A stretch of 64,000 bases of DNA. It comes from Branchiostoma floridae. Taxonomy: Eukaryota; Chordata; Leptocardii; Amphioxiformes; Branchiostomatidae. Both the position numbers and the translations under genes were made by a program. This document shows, one piece after another, positions 25,809 to 37,779 of the stretch. The notes beneath the pieces were generated by a model. That model worked only from the letters and a program-made list of their open reading frames with translations, searched no databases and was not told where the DNA came from. Within the stretch, counting starts at the first letter, position 1. Each line of letters starts with the position of its first letter. The stretch lies in contig NC_049993.1 in the NCBI RefSeq assembly GCF_000003815.2, positions 13,948,178-14,012,177 on the forward strand, given 5' to 3'.

Positions 25809-27844
25809 GGTGCTACTTGTACAAGTTTCCAGACGGACAAAAACACGTCCCACACCTGGTAAGGACTGACTGGTATAGATTCCCAGACTCAATCTAACCT
25901 TTACATTTATGTTGAATATGTTACATCAAATGAGCTTTAGAAAGTCGAGACAGATTACATCAGCTGATACAAAACAAACTAAAATTCATAGATGTTATTG
26001 CTCTTTGTTTAGATATTAAATGTTTCAATATTGTTTACATCTAAGCATGGTTGTGTTTCAGAAAAAAAAACAATTATCAGAAGAATATGCAAGTTATGAA
26101 TAGTACATTCAGGCAGCAATACGTGTTTTTTGCCCGGAGAATTGTACTGTTTTGTTAGAGGGTATGTAAGAGGGCACGTTTCCATGCAGTACAGTCAGTG
26201 AGACATCTGATTTTATTTTAATAAAATTGAGACGTTGATAATTAACAGCCATATATATCATATGTGCCGCGACTTAAAGACGACAACAGATTTCAACAGT
26301 CTCATGGAACCAAGATGGCTGACAGGGTCACGTGATTACTCGCGACGTAATCACTTTTGGACCAAACTTGCTATAACATTTAGGTTGCGAACGGTGATGC
26401 TATCCAAAACTAGAAACCTTTAGGTCACTAAAAGGTGTACATACGACTGCGCCAGGGAGTAGTTACTCAAGCAGCTGGATATGATTTTAGAAAAGGCCAC
26501 ACTTATTGTTGTCTTTCGTCAGTGACGAGTAAGATCGATTGAAGAGCAGGTCTATAACCATTAACTATGAATTGATATGTAAGTTAGATATGATAACAAG
26601 AAAGCTATGCCATGCTTTACTTATGTCTAAAGTTAACATCGCTTTTTCTCTCTTCGAATCGTAAACATGTTTTTAGACGAACGTGCAGAAATTTTACATT
26701 ATATCGTAGTTAGATAATAAAATTAGATATCAGAACATGATGAAAATAGTATAAAACAGTAGATCATTTTCCTTTGGTCTTTATCAGATGGTAGACTGTC
26801 TCGTATGGGAGGAAGGGTGCTTCTTGCATCCAAGGTCATAGTTCACGCTTAGTAATTCACACAGTTTACATCATCGAGAATTGGAAATTAGGTCTAGCTA
26901 CAGACAAACTGACAGAATGAACTGAAACTGAAAGCACAGCTCTTCAGAACGTGAAAACCTACCGTAAATTCTACAGTTGCCCGCTTCTATTGGTAAAATG
27001 CGAAAGAAACATATCATTTTGGGCTCAAATCCCATCGTTCTGTTTGTGAAATGTCTTGAATATCATCATTCGTTTTAGGGACTTACAGGAGACGGCCAGG
27101 AGCGGTACTGCAGATTGGGCTCTCATGGGGTATATATTACCCACGAAAATAAACAAGACTTTAGGCTTTAAGGTTGTGAAAAATTCACCAAAAAGTTCAA
27201 GGCAGTTATGAAAATTCAGAATGACCTGTAGTTTTTTTTAGAAACACAAGTTGACACAAAAATGATATATTTTTAGGCGTCGCGCGAGTAGGCTATGTGA
27301 CACCGTAGCTGCCCGTCGAAGCGCCACCTACATTTATGTACACATAGCTTTTTGTATGTCAAGATCATGTTCATGGTTGTATGACCATAAGAAATAAAAA
27401 CTTTGACCTTTCATTAAAAATAGTCATCAGCTAATACACAGACACAGACCATAAAATGAGGTAAAGTGGCCTAACTGCAAAATACAGACTGTACTGGGTT
27501 GCTGAAAATGTTGTACATTGTTAATGTTATATGCCAAACTCTTTCATGTTGACTTGAATCACTTCTGTGTAATAGAAGCAAGGATCTACAATACAAGACT
27601 GAATATATCAGCTGTTAATGTGAAATACAACATATTGTGGCGCAACTTGTTTTATGGCTTCAATTCTTGTTACAACATTTACGGTGAATTTTAGCCATCT
27701 TGTTTTTTGCCAATCTTTTTTTTTTGCCCCGTAGTATTAGATTTAGCCTGCAAAGGTTCCCATCCATATGATTAACTTGTTGTGGCCTAATGATTCTTGA
27801 GGTTGCTGAAGGCGAGCGAAAGGAGGGACACTTTTAATATTAAT
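25809..27844. other. 5' flank of receptor 3 and spacer to unit 4
   Basis: Non-coding, homologous to the flanks of receptors 1 and 2, with a deletion of roughly 100 bp near 27070 relative to 17905-18035. No exon is recognised. Confidence 0.6.
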
Positions 27845-28599
27845 ACTAAGACCGTACTGTGGCGGCCTCTAGCGATTCAAATAAAAACTGCAGTGCAAAC
27901 TAGCCCTGCGTCATTGGCGTTCCTTAGTATTCATCAGTACTAAAAACTGGTGACGACCACATCTACATCTCTTTCTACTGACTGTAACACCAAATAACTG
28001 CAGTTTTCGGCGTAAATGTTGAACGTTTCTAAAACCGTGATGTTTCTAAAGCAGTAGCCAATAAAGTTGAGTCTGAACTGTTTCATCAAACCACCATTTA
28101 TTCATTTCCATATTTCTTGCACATGATGTATCTGGCGACTCCACATTGGATGTTAAGATATGTAGATTAGCCACTTGGAGTTCGATTCAGTTTTGTTCTA
28201 ATAAATACACATATACACAAGTCCTGATCATCACATTAAAACAACTGTATCATCCATGGTCGGCTATCACTAAAAACGACAAACGATAGGATTGTGTATT
28301 CATTACACAAGAGTTCTAAAAGTTCTTGTTATATTTCGACTGTCAAATAAATACATGATGAACCTATGAACTTAGAAAGTGATCTCGAACTAGCCTGATG
28401 TCGAGGGTTGTAACCGGCTAGGAGGCCAGTTGGGTGGGCTGCTATAAGCAAGATCTAATCAGGCTAATCCCGAACCAGTTTAGATCAAATGAACTCGATG
28501 ACCTTAGCTTCGACAGACGCTATGTACAGTATTTACACGTTCATTGTACCGGGGGAATTCCCCTAGCTCTTTTCGACAAGTACACCGAACAGTGTATCA

Positions 28600-28755
28600 C
28601 AGATTAACGTCCCCTTCTTGTGACTGCAAACATTTCCAGTGGCGTTCATGTTGAGAGATCGACAACAGTCTGGATTCGAACTCACAACTACTTGGCCCAG
28701 AGGTAGGGTCTGGACTACCCACTCTACCTTTGTACACTGCACATTATACAACTTT
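28600..28755 (-). repeat. tRNA-derived SINE, copy in unit 4
   Basis: Orthologous to the SINE at 19545-19705, with B-box-like GAGTTCGAATCCAGACTG on the minus strand. Confidence 0.65.
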
Positions 28756-28846
28756 GTCTATTGAAATGTCATTCTGTCAACGTATGTAATACATGTAAAT
28801 GCATGTTTTGTATGCACAAAAGTCTACAAGTGTCAGATTTCTCACG

Positions 28847-29149
28847 TTTGTTTGTTTGTTTATTTTCAAACGCCTGGGTGGCCTATTCAGTTTCGATAAA
28901 CTGGTTCTCAATAGGGCCCAGTTTCACATATACATAAAGTTTCACATATACATACAAGGAGATAAAAACAATTACAGAGAAAATAAGTAGAGATACACAT
29001 CGGAACATATAAGTACAACTGAAACAAAATCAAAATGTAAATCACTAACAGTGATGAAGAGAGACCTAAACAGTCCCCAGGCTTCCTCCACACAGGTGGA
29101 CTGGAGGACACTGTCCCAGTTTAGTGTTCTAAGATGGGGCAGGAAATTG
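28847..29149 (-). mobile_element. LINE-derived fragment in unit 4
   Basis: Same insertion, same junctions and same AAAC-repeat tail as at 19796-20104, six bases shorter within an AC/AT-rich run. It is the orthologous copy carried along when units 3 and 4 duplicated. Confidence 0.7.
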
Positions 29150-30379
29150 TAATGATTACATATGACTTCACATACATATTGAATATCGTTAATTTACATT
29201 TGTACATACTTTTGCACTCATGACAATGATAGTTGTTTGTTTACTAGGAATCTCTATTAGCAACCCAAGAAATACTCATGAGTATTGATACAGAAGTGTA
29301 TTGATCCTGAAGAAGACGACAGTGATCATCGAAAACTTGATCCGTATATACCTTTATGTTGGAAGAAACTTAGGCATTATGGTGTGATTACTACAACACA
29401 GATGAGCTTTTATGATAGCGTTGTCTATTGAAATATCATTCTTTCAAAAGTATGTAAAAAGCATGTAAGAATTGTATGCTTAAAATTCCAACACTCACTT
29501 ATTTCCAATGTAGCGATTATACATAGTAAATTCCATATACATATCGTTAATTAACATTGTACATATCTTGGCACTAATGGCAATGATATTTGTTTAATCA
29601 TATCTCTATTAGCAATACAAAATGTGCCTACTATCCTTATTTCATCATAAACAAAAATGCAGTCATTGAAAATTACAATAAATCGTATGACAAATAACAA
29701 TTACAATTGAATAAGGCACTTGTACAAACTATTTGCTAAAATATATGGTAATGGAACTAACAATGAAAACTGGCATTAAATAGAATGTAACAGAGATTTT
29801 GGCATTTTTGCCACCATGTGTCTACATGAGATCCAGTGTGCTTGTATTCAATGTGCACGATCAAGGGTTTCATAACCATCGTGAATTGAATAGTTTCAAA
29901 ACAAGTAAATTTTATGACATCAGTGCACTTATTAATTTTCGCCTGATTTTGAAAACAGAAACAAGATTTTTTTTCCTCTCCGTGGTGGAGGTGACAAGAA
30001 AGCACCAGAATGAGAAAATATATCGTGTAGTAGATTTGATTGTACTTTTAGAAGTGACACTAGTGAGGTACATGTAGCCTAGTTGAAAAGTAAAATTGGC
30101 CCCAATGTGATGCCATAACTGTAGTTGCCAACTTGGTAAGCGATACCAGTCTACCACACTAGGTCACGTGGTGCACCTCTTGAATACAGAAATGAAAGAC
30201 TTCTTGGTGTGATAGCATGTGGCTTTAATTCTTGTTAAAACATTTATGGTGTAAATTCTAGGATTTTAGCCATCTTACGTCTAGCCGTTATTTTTAGCCG
30301 ATTTTTTTCGCCCCTTTGAATTAGACTTTGAGTCTTTGCATTGAATTTGGAGAATGCTTTCAGGAAATAACACATAATG

Positions 30380-33300
30380 TTACACAAAGTTACCCGGTTC
30401 AACTTGGCATATGAAGTGTCTGTATTCGTCGCAAACAGCGTCTGACCAATAACTGTGTCTGACCCATAACCTGTATAAAGGAACACAATCAGCCTTGTCA
30501 CCCCGTGGTAACTTCCTTGGGTGTCCCTGAAGCCAGTTGTTGTACTTACCAAGTGGAGTACCATCTATCCACTCAAACTTTCCCTCTTCGCGTTGATCGT
30601 GCAAGCCAATCCACGTACTAAACTTACTAACCTTTTTTGGTTTGAAGGATACTAAGAATTCGTTAGTCTGGGCGTCTCGGGGCATGGCGAGGGTACCGCC
30701 GTCTTCACGACAGGTCGCGGCCGCTTGGCTGAAGGTTTTGGGTATTTCAAACAACTTGTAGCAGATCCCACGCCATTCCGTATGACCTCCTGGACAAAAC
30801 ACTGTGGAAAAAAACCTCAATGAAAAGCTGGCCGATTTGAGCTTCGCATGAATAAACAAAAACAAACAAACAAACAAACAAGACATACGATTACTACAGA
30901 TTTCATCGACCTGATCCAAATTATAACATTAATTTCACGTTAATAAAATTGTGTGCTTGACTTTTCATTTCATGATGTATATATGTGTGTTTTAGAGTAG
31001 ACGTATCGGTATATAAAGAACGACAAAAATTGCCTTAAGATAGACCTATGTCTATTACATATGAATACCACTATAAGTAGGGGGCAATGTAATGTAAGGA
31101 GAAGGTACAGGCATTACGCTGTTTAACGTGTAACAGGGTAAGGAGGTACTTCTGATCACAGAGTAAAGGTAGCCTTACCTTTATCCGGCTTGCCCCGAAT
31201 GGATGTTTGGGGACGTCCAGGGGGTCCGGCAGGTTTGGGACAAGTTTCCCTTCCTGGTAGTCCAGGCGGCCCAACTGGCCCTGGCAATCCTGGAGACCCC
31301 ACAGGACCTCTGCTCCCCGGGGGTCCAGGTGGTCCAGCCTTGCCCGTCGGTCCCATGGGTCCAGCCAGTCCCATGGTCCCCTTTTCTCCTGGGGGTCCAG
31401 GGGGCCCAGGGACACCCGCCTTGCCAGCTTGACCCATGGATCCAACCGGTCCCATGGGTCCCTTTTCTCCCGGAGGTCCAAGAGGCCCAGGAACCCCGGC
31501 CTTGCCATCCTGTCCCATGGGTCCAGCCGGTCCCGTGGGTCCAGCCGGTCCCGAGGGTCCAGCCGGTCCCATGGGACCCTTTTCTCCCGGGAGTCCAGGA
31601 GGCCCAGCAGACCCAGGGACTCCTGGCTGGCCAGCCGTGCCCATGGGCCCCTGCCCAGTCATGTTGGAAAGATTAAGTCCCATAGGTCTCCCCTTACATG
31701 TACCTGGAGATACAGAAGACACACACATGTCTGAAACTTCACGAACAGTATGTAAATTCAACAACGTGCAAAGAGTTCACGAATTATAAAAGCATTAATC
31801 AAAATTCAATTTAATTCATGTGAAATCTATATGAATATGAAGAGTGTAATTTGTATCAGTGTGCGTTATAAGCCTGGTGCCTTGTGATTTTAGAAGATAA
31901 AACGTACGTTCCAACTCGGTCATTCGCAGTTCAGTCATCCCGTGTTGTTCTTCCATCTTCTCAGCAAGAGTGATCACCTTAACTGTGTCAAGATTTTTAA
32001 AAAAATATCACGTTCTGCGATCATGCTGTGAAATTCTGTAGAACTGGGTTTGTTATTGGAAACAAATATAACTTACACATTATCCAGGGCATGGGGCCAC
32101 AGCGCCCTTGTTTCCTCTTTAAACAAAAAATGGTAATAAAGACATTATTAAAATGGCGACGATTGTCTCTTACAAGCTTACTGGAGGTGAACAAAAGACA
32201 AACCAAGCCTGAGAAAGAATTGACTGGGTGTTAAGTTATTTAGTTTAGCAGCATTTGTGCTGACTTTTTTTGCCTTTTTGCCGTCGCATATTAGTTTTGG
32301 GGTCTACAGAGGATGTCATCCATAGAATTAAGTCTATGTGGCCTAACAAACATCGATTCATTTCGTCAGATTACCTCGCCAAGATTAGGATTTAAAAAAC
32401 AAACAAAACAGCCTTTCCAGAATCAAGTTGTCAATTCGTTTATAGTCGTTCAAACATTACAATCATCTTTCTGCAATACATGTACAATAAAAACACATCA
32501 AACCTGCAAAGTATGGAAATAGTACGGCAATGACCACAGCGATCACAGTGGCTGTGGCTTGCCCGAACTTCTTGCAAAGGCGGAACCATTTGGTCTTCTT
32601 GTCCATCTCCGTGCCATAAACATCTGTTTAGGTAAGCAAAGACACTCGCTAACCCACCAGATACTTATATTAACATGATAGTACACTGGTAAGGTTTCGT
32701 ATAGTCTGACGTCCATGATTCACCTAAAATGTGCCAAAAAGCAGCTACTGAAGCAACTGTATGTGGTTTTGGAAACGGTCAGACATTTCAAACACCTTCT
32801 GGTGTCCTTAGTCAGTGACATGTAATAACAGATGAAATTTCTTCAAACTAATAATCATTTATTGGATAGTCCCTCACGTGCATTAATGATATTTCCAATT
32901 CGTTGACCGAGCCTTTTCAATATCTACATCCGTAAAATGTGAAGGCATTGCTATCAGTCTCTGTGTTTATTTGTCCTGATGTGTGTTCTCAGCTCCACAA
33001 TCGATATTTGAAGTCTAAGCACATTCTGGACACTAACAGGAAGTTAGGTCAAAGGTGCTAAAATGTGAAGGAAATCGATCGAGTCTTTCCAACGCGCATG
33101 TCAGAATTGGCTTTGGGCAAGAAGAGCCCGACATTGAGTTTCTCGCTTTTACGTATGACAATGAAAACAGTAACTCTAGATAGTGCACGTGTGAAGACGT
33201 GTCCATTCGGCGCCTGTCACTGCAAATTACTCAACAGGCAGTAATTAGATGGAATACTACTCTTAGTGAGACGTTCAGTGAGAATTTGAGGTAAGATGAC

Positions 33301-35252
33301 TCGGGTGAGCTAACTGTTGCAAGATTTAACTTAAATACATTCCATCAATCAATCTTTACATAGAGAAACGTTCCTTACGATAGAAATTAAGAGGAATTCT
33401 CAGGACGAAAGACGCATTATCTGTAGCTACTCCATATTATGCATTTTCCTCCTAAGGATTTGTGTTTGTCAGACAATCCCGTATGTACACGCAAATGATA
33501 AAAAATTCTAATTCCAACCCAAAGAAACAGCGAAAACAACATATCTATGCATTGTAGCTTGTTTTGTATCAACTAATGTAATTTGTCTCGCCTGTCTATA
33601 AGTGTTTTGATGATTCTTTAAAGCAAACATGAAAGATTATATTGCTGGCTTCTACTTAACAAGCAGAGGTTAGGCTCCGACTGTTTTTTAAAACGTTTTT
33701 AGTCATTTTTATCGGGCTTTCTATTTTGTATTGTATCTTGTATGTTATGTTGTGACGATACAAGATACAATACAAAATAGAAAGACTGATAAAAACGACT
33801 AAAAGCGTTTAAAAAACAGACAGAGCCTAACCTCTGCTTGCAGAGTAGCTGGCTTGAAGAAACAATGGATGAGACGATGTCTTACCAGCTCTGGAGACGT
33901 ACATGGTGTTTGGTATGTTCGCAGCAGCGTCCGCCACTGCCTTCCAATCAGTCGGAGCCTGCTGTGTGGGTGTGGTGCCTGGAGAAAAATTCAGAAAAGA
34001 GCATGAAGCCTAGAAATCTGTATAGTATGCTCAAAAGCTTATCATCAATATGTAATAATATTTTAAGTAGGAAAAATCTAACGACTCTATTTCATGGTAC
34101 TAATGCTATGATGGGGCCTAACCAATATAGCCATATGGAATTAGATGCAGACCGCATTCAATGAAGGCTATACGGAAGTGATACCTAAAATAAGTCTCTA
34201 GGTCGCAGCATATAACTCTGTGGATGACATCCCTACAGACTCGAAGAGCGCGAAAAAACACACACAACAAATTTAAAAATAGGCAAAAAAACAAGATGCA
34301 CAAACTTTCAAAATACAAACCATGAACGTTGTAATACAGTAATAAAAGCCTACAGGTTTTTCAAAAAGTGCCGAAAGTTACAGTAGTGTGGTAACTTAGT
34401 ATAGCTGCAATTTTACACATGCTGCCTTGTTGATTTTTGGTATTTTCATGTGATGTGTTACAAAGATTTTTTTTTAAATCATGCAGGCTAATTTGAAAAT
34501 CAATGCACGTGCGCGTGTTATCCATAAAACTTACTTTATGACCATACCGTTGTATCAAAACTTTGACGTCGGCTCTTGGACAATTTGAAGAGAAAATCAA
34601 ACATTTTTGACATTATTTAAAAAAAAAGGTTTATAGATATTATTTACGAGCTGAGTCAGGGAAGATAAACATATATCTACTTTACTACTTTTCTTGTCAA
34701 GGATGTAATCTTACTGAGCCGCCCAAAAATCCTACGGATCGAAACATAGAAAATATCACTGTATGGTCATATAACTACCGAGTCGTTGATAACACACCAG
34801 AGTGCAACTTTCTTGGAAAAAAAAAGAGAAAACAGAAAGTAAAGAGTAACGTTAAAGAGAATTTTTTTCACAAAGAAAATTTTTCATGAGAATTATAACC
34901 GGTGGAATGGCCGAGTGTTCGCCTTGCATTCGGTAGGTCGGGAGTTCGATCCCTCCCCGGCCGAGTCATACTAAAGACTTTATCAATGGAACGTGGTGCT
35001 TTCTCTGCTTAGCACTCAGCATTTGGGAAAGAGTTACATGGAAGTTGAACACATGCACCACTACCAGTGGACTAGCTAGCCCCCTGCTGTAGTGATTGCA
35101 CAAAGTCGTGTGGCCCAGGGCTGCTGAAACGGAGATGGGTGCCGCCCCATGCGCCATCACAACAGGCGTTAGAGGAAGGAACTTAGACTTGACATGAGAA
35201 TTGATTTACCTCCACTGTCCCCAGTCTGGGACTGCTGCTGCCCTCCCTGCAT
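30380..35252 (-). CDS. Membrane collectin-like receptor 4 (TM, coiled coil, collagen, CTLD)
   Basis: Exons on the minus strand: 35252-35210, 33978-33886, 32623-32504, 31982-31908, 31703-31179 and 30801-30380. They total 1278 nt (425 aa), all phase 1. Domain positions are those of receptor 1. The collagen and CTLD exons differ from receptor 1 by only a few residues ([10 protein letters not shown] against [15 protein letters not shown] against TAGPP), and even the introns and 3' flank are nearly identical. The CTLD has [19 protein letters not shown] and WSD but HPR at the EPN position. Its first exon is 1455 bp from that of the plus-strand member 5, head-to-head, so the two may share control sequence. 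The near identity with a copy 27 kb away suggests recent duplication or gene conversion. Confidence 0.85.
33663..33838. repeat. Long intronic hairpin beside exon 2 of receptor 4
   Basis: Same foldback as at 6831-7006; it ends 47 nt from the exon-2 donor at 33886. The arms keep nearly full complementarity. Confidence 0.85.
34890..35180 (+). mobile_element. tRNA-derived SINE in intron 1 of receptor 4
   Basis: The pol III-like head (ATGGCCGAGTGTTCGC, then GGGAGTTCGATCCCTCCC) and a body of about 200 bp match 16285-16575. It is the better preserved of the two copies. It is read as a SINE rather than a tRNA gene because a long non-tRNA body follows the B-box and the acceptor ends do not pair. Confidence 0.75.
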
Positions 35253-36707
35253 GGTGCCACTTGTACAGGTTTCCAGACAGAAGAATAACACGTCCTACAC
35301 CTGGTAAGGACTGACTGGTCTAGATGTAGCCCCAGACTCAATCTAACCGTTACCTCTACGTTGAATATGTTACATCAAATAAGTTTTAGAAAGTCGAGAC
35401 AAATTACATCAGTTGATACAAAACAAGCAAAATGCATAGATGTTTTTGCTGATTGTTTAGGTATTAAATGTTTCATTATTGTTTACATCTAAGTATGGTT
35501 GTGTTTCAGAAAAAAAATTATCAGAAAAAAATATGCCTGTGCATGATATAGATAGTATATTTTTTTGCTCGGAGGATTGTACTTGTTTGTTAGAGGGAAC
35601 GTTTCTAGTCGTTATGGTCAGTGAGTTAATTTTAATGAAATTGTAACATAAATAGTTGACATCCATGTACATATCACGTGTGCCACGACTCAAAGACGAC
35701 AACAGATCGCAATATTCTCATAGAACCAAAATGGCTGACAGGGTCACGTGATAACCAGTGACGTAATCACTGGTGGACTAAACTTGCTATAACATTTAGA
35801 TGCCGAACGGTGATGCTATCCAAAACTAGAAACCTTTAGATGGCTTAGGTGTACATAAGACTGTGCCAGATAGTAGTTATTCAAGAAGCTGGATATGATT
35901 TTGGAAACGGCCAGACGTATCGTTATCTGCTGTCTTTCGTCAGTGACAATGAGCCAGACCTGTTGAAGAGCAGTTTTATAACCATAAACTATGAACTGAT
36001 ATGATATTGTAAATTCTCTCACATTTGTAATTCTCTGTAACTACATACGACTATAGCTACTCTCCAAGCAGAGGTTGGTGGGAAAGAGTGTGATCTTCTC
36101 ATATGCCTACTCTATTGTACTATATCAAATAATTATTTTAGCCCTTATTGTTAACTAGGGTTATTCTATACCTCTATTTTGTACTTTGCGTAATAATTGA
36201 TTGTACCGTTAAAATTCTCATGCAGTAAAGTTCTTATCTTATGTCTGGTAGCTACTAATCATAATATGCACATTTTCTAAGAATTGTTTTTCTCAAACAA
36301 TCCCATACATACATGAAAATAATGATAAAATATTTAATGTTACCCCCAAGAAACAGAGAATATGCATTGAGGCTTGTTTTGTATCAACTAATGTAATTTG
36401 TCTCTAAAAGTCTTTTGATCATATGATGTAATCTCTTTAAAGTAGAACGAAGGAAGGACATTACATGCATATAGTGTGAGAGGGGGCAGTGAAGCTTGTT
36501 TTGTATTAACTAATGTAATTTTTCTCGACTCTTCAAGTCTTTTGATATAATCCCTTGAAAGTAGAGTGAAGAAGGACATTATAAAGTGTCCTTGGGTAAA
36601 TGTGAGAGGGTGCCCAGATCGAGTCTGGGTCTGCGCTCAGACCAGCCAGTGTTGACCAGGTGTAGGACGTGTCATTTTTCTGTCCGGAAACCTGTACAAG
36701 TGGCACC
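35253..36707. promoter_or_regulatory. Divergent intergenic region between receptors 4 and 5
   Basis: These 1455 bp separate two start codons that point away from each other. The minus side carries the 5' untranslated sequence common to receptors 1-4. The plus side (about 36050-36707) carries the block found before every plus-strand exon 1, starting TCTCCAAGCAGAGGTTGG and including a TATA-like ATTATAAAG at 36579-36587, about 125 bp before the ATG. Promoter function is inferred from position and conservation. No other gene lies here. Confidence 0.5.
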
Positions 36708-37197
36708 ATGCCGGGAGGGCAGCAGCAGTCCCAGACCGGAGACACAGAAGGTAAGGCCACAGCAAGTAGATTTTATGGATTGCATCCGCACCCTTGATAA
36801 TTTTCATCTCATTTCAGAAAAAAAAATTTTTTTCTTCTTCGGAGATGGTCAACATGACGATAAAGTCCCAGAATTGGAAACATGTTGTGTTGCAGCCTAA
36901 TGATTGTAATTGTAGAATTGACCCTAGTGGCACCTTCTTAAATACAGACGCGTTGGGCAAACCTATATCCTTCATAAACAGAGAAGTATATATATATATA
37001 TATTTGTCTTTCACATTGTTCAGATAAGATTTAAACAACGATAGTTACACTATTTAGTCACACCGTTTTCCGTTATTTTGAATGTACGTTGAAAAGAAAG
37101 TACAATGAAACTTAACGTAAAACAAAGGCAGAATCTGTAAGGAATTAGGTCTAAGATATTTCATGCCAATTGTATTTTATCTGTAGATTGTCGAAAA

Positions 37198-37450
37198 GTT
37201 TACGTCGCGTGGCGTGATGGTAAGGTGTTTGGTCTAGAACCCAAAAGTCCCGGTCTCGAATGCCATAATTCTGATGTTGTGCCCATAGGGAAGGCTATGT
37301 ACACGAATTTCCTTACTTCTCTCAGGTGGAAAGTAGTCTTCGGTTACGGACGCCAGCGGATAGAATGTTAAATGTAGGTCCCATGTTTGAGGAGCACCTC
37401 AAGCAAGAAAAACAATCAACTTCACCTAGGCCTATTCCAAAAAAAGTAGG
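37198..37450 (+). mobile_element. tRNA-derived SINE in intron 1 of gene 5
   Basis: The head has an A-box-like TGGCGTGATGG and B-box-like GGTCTCGAATGCC. It is followed by TTGTGCCCATAGGGAAGG and CACTTCTCTCAGGTG-like body segments typical of deuterostome SINE cores. It has no equivalent in gene 6, so it inserted after the two genes separated. Confidence 0.65.
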
Positions 37451-37779
37451 GGTCCTTCCCAATATGACTGGATGAAAGTCCAATACAAGCCTGGTGTGTT
37501 ACGCCTTGAGGTGGTTTACCTGTTATACAATACAAACAAACAAACAAACAAACAAACAATCAAAAATATGTATCATGTCAGTTCATTATCTGCTGAATAT
37601 GTGAGTGGTTTACGTTTTCATATCCCCTGGATCTTAATTTGGCCACATCATAGCATTGGAACCAGGACATAGACCCGTTAGAACTGTTTTCATGCTGATA
37701 GTTCATGTCAACTTTTGAGTTTCTTGCTGCAGCATATGACAAATACTTCATGATTTTTCCAATTTTCCTCTTGGTCTAG

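Larger units (their letters stand above)
18766..27844. repeat. Segmental duplication unit 3 of 4 (about 9.1 kb)
   Basis: Third direct copy, holding distal flank, receptor gene 3 (21332-25808) and 5' flank (25809-27844). It shares with unit 4, but not with units 1 and 2, the retroposon insertion at 19796-20104. It lacks the intron-1 SINE of units 2 and 4. Confidence 0.85.
27845..36010. repeat. Segmental duplication unit 4 of 4 (about 8.2 kb)
   Basis: Last direct copy, containing distal flank (27845-30379) with the shared SINE and LINE fragment, receptor gene 4 (30380-35252) and a truncated 5' flank. Homology to the other units ends near 36010, where sequence typical of the plus-strand family begins. 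The gene body is nearly identical to unit 1, whereas the flank insertion pattern links it to unit 3. Confidence 0.83.

Noticed and set aside
34900-34970. Possible tRNA gene with GGGAGTTCGATCCCTCCC
   Set aside because: The acceptor ends do not pair and a repeated non-tRNA body follows. The same structure is in unit 2 and absent from unit 3, as expected for a SINE.
37531-37560. CAAA repeat as a retroposon tail in gene 5 intron 1
   Set aside because: No body or target duplication could be tied to it, so it is left as a plain microsatellite.
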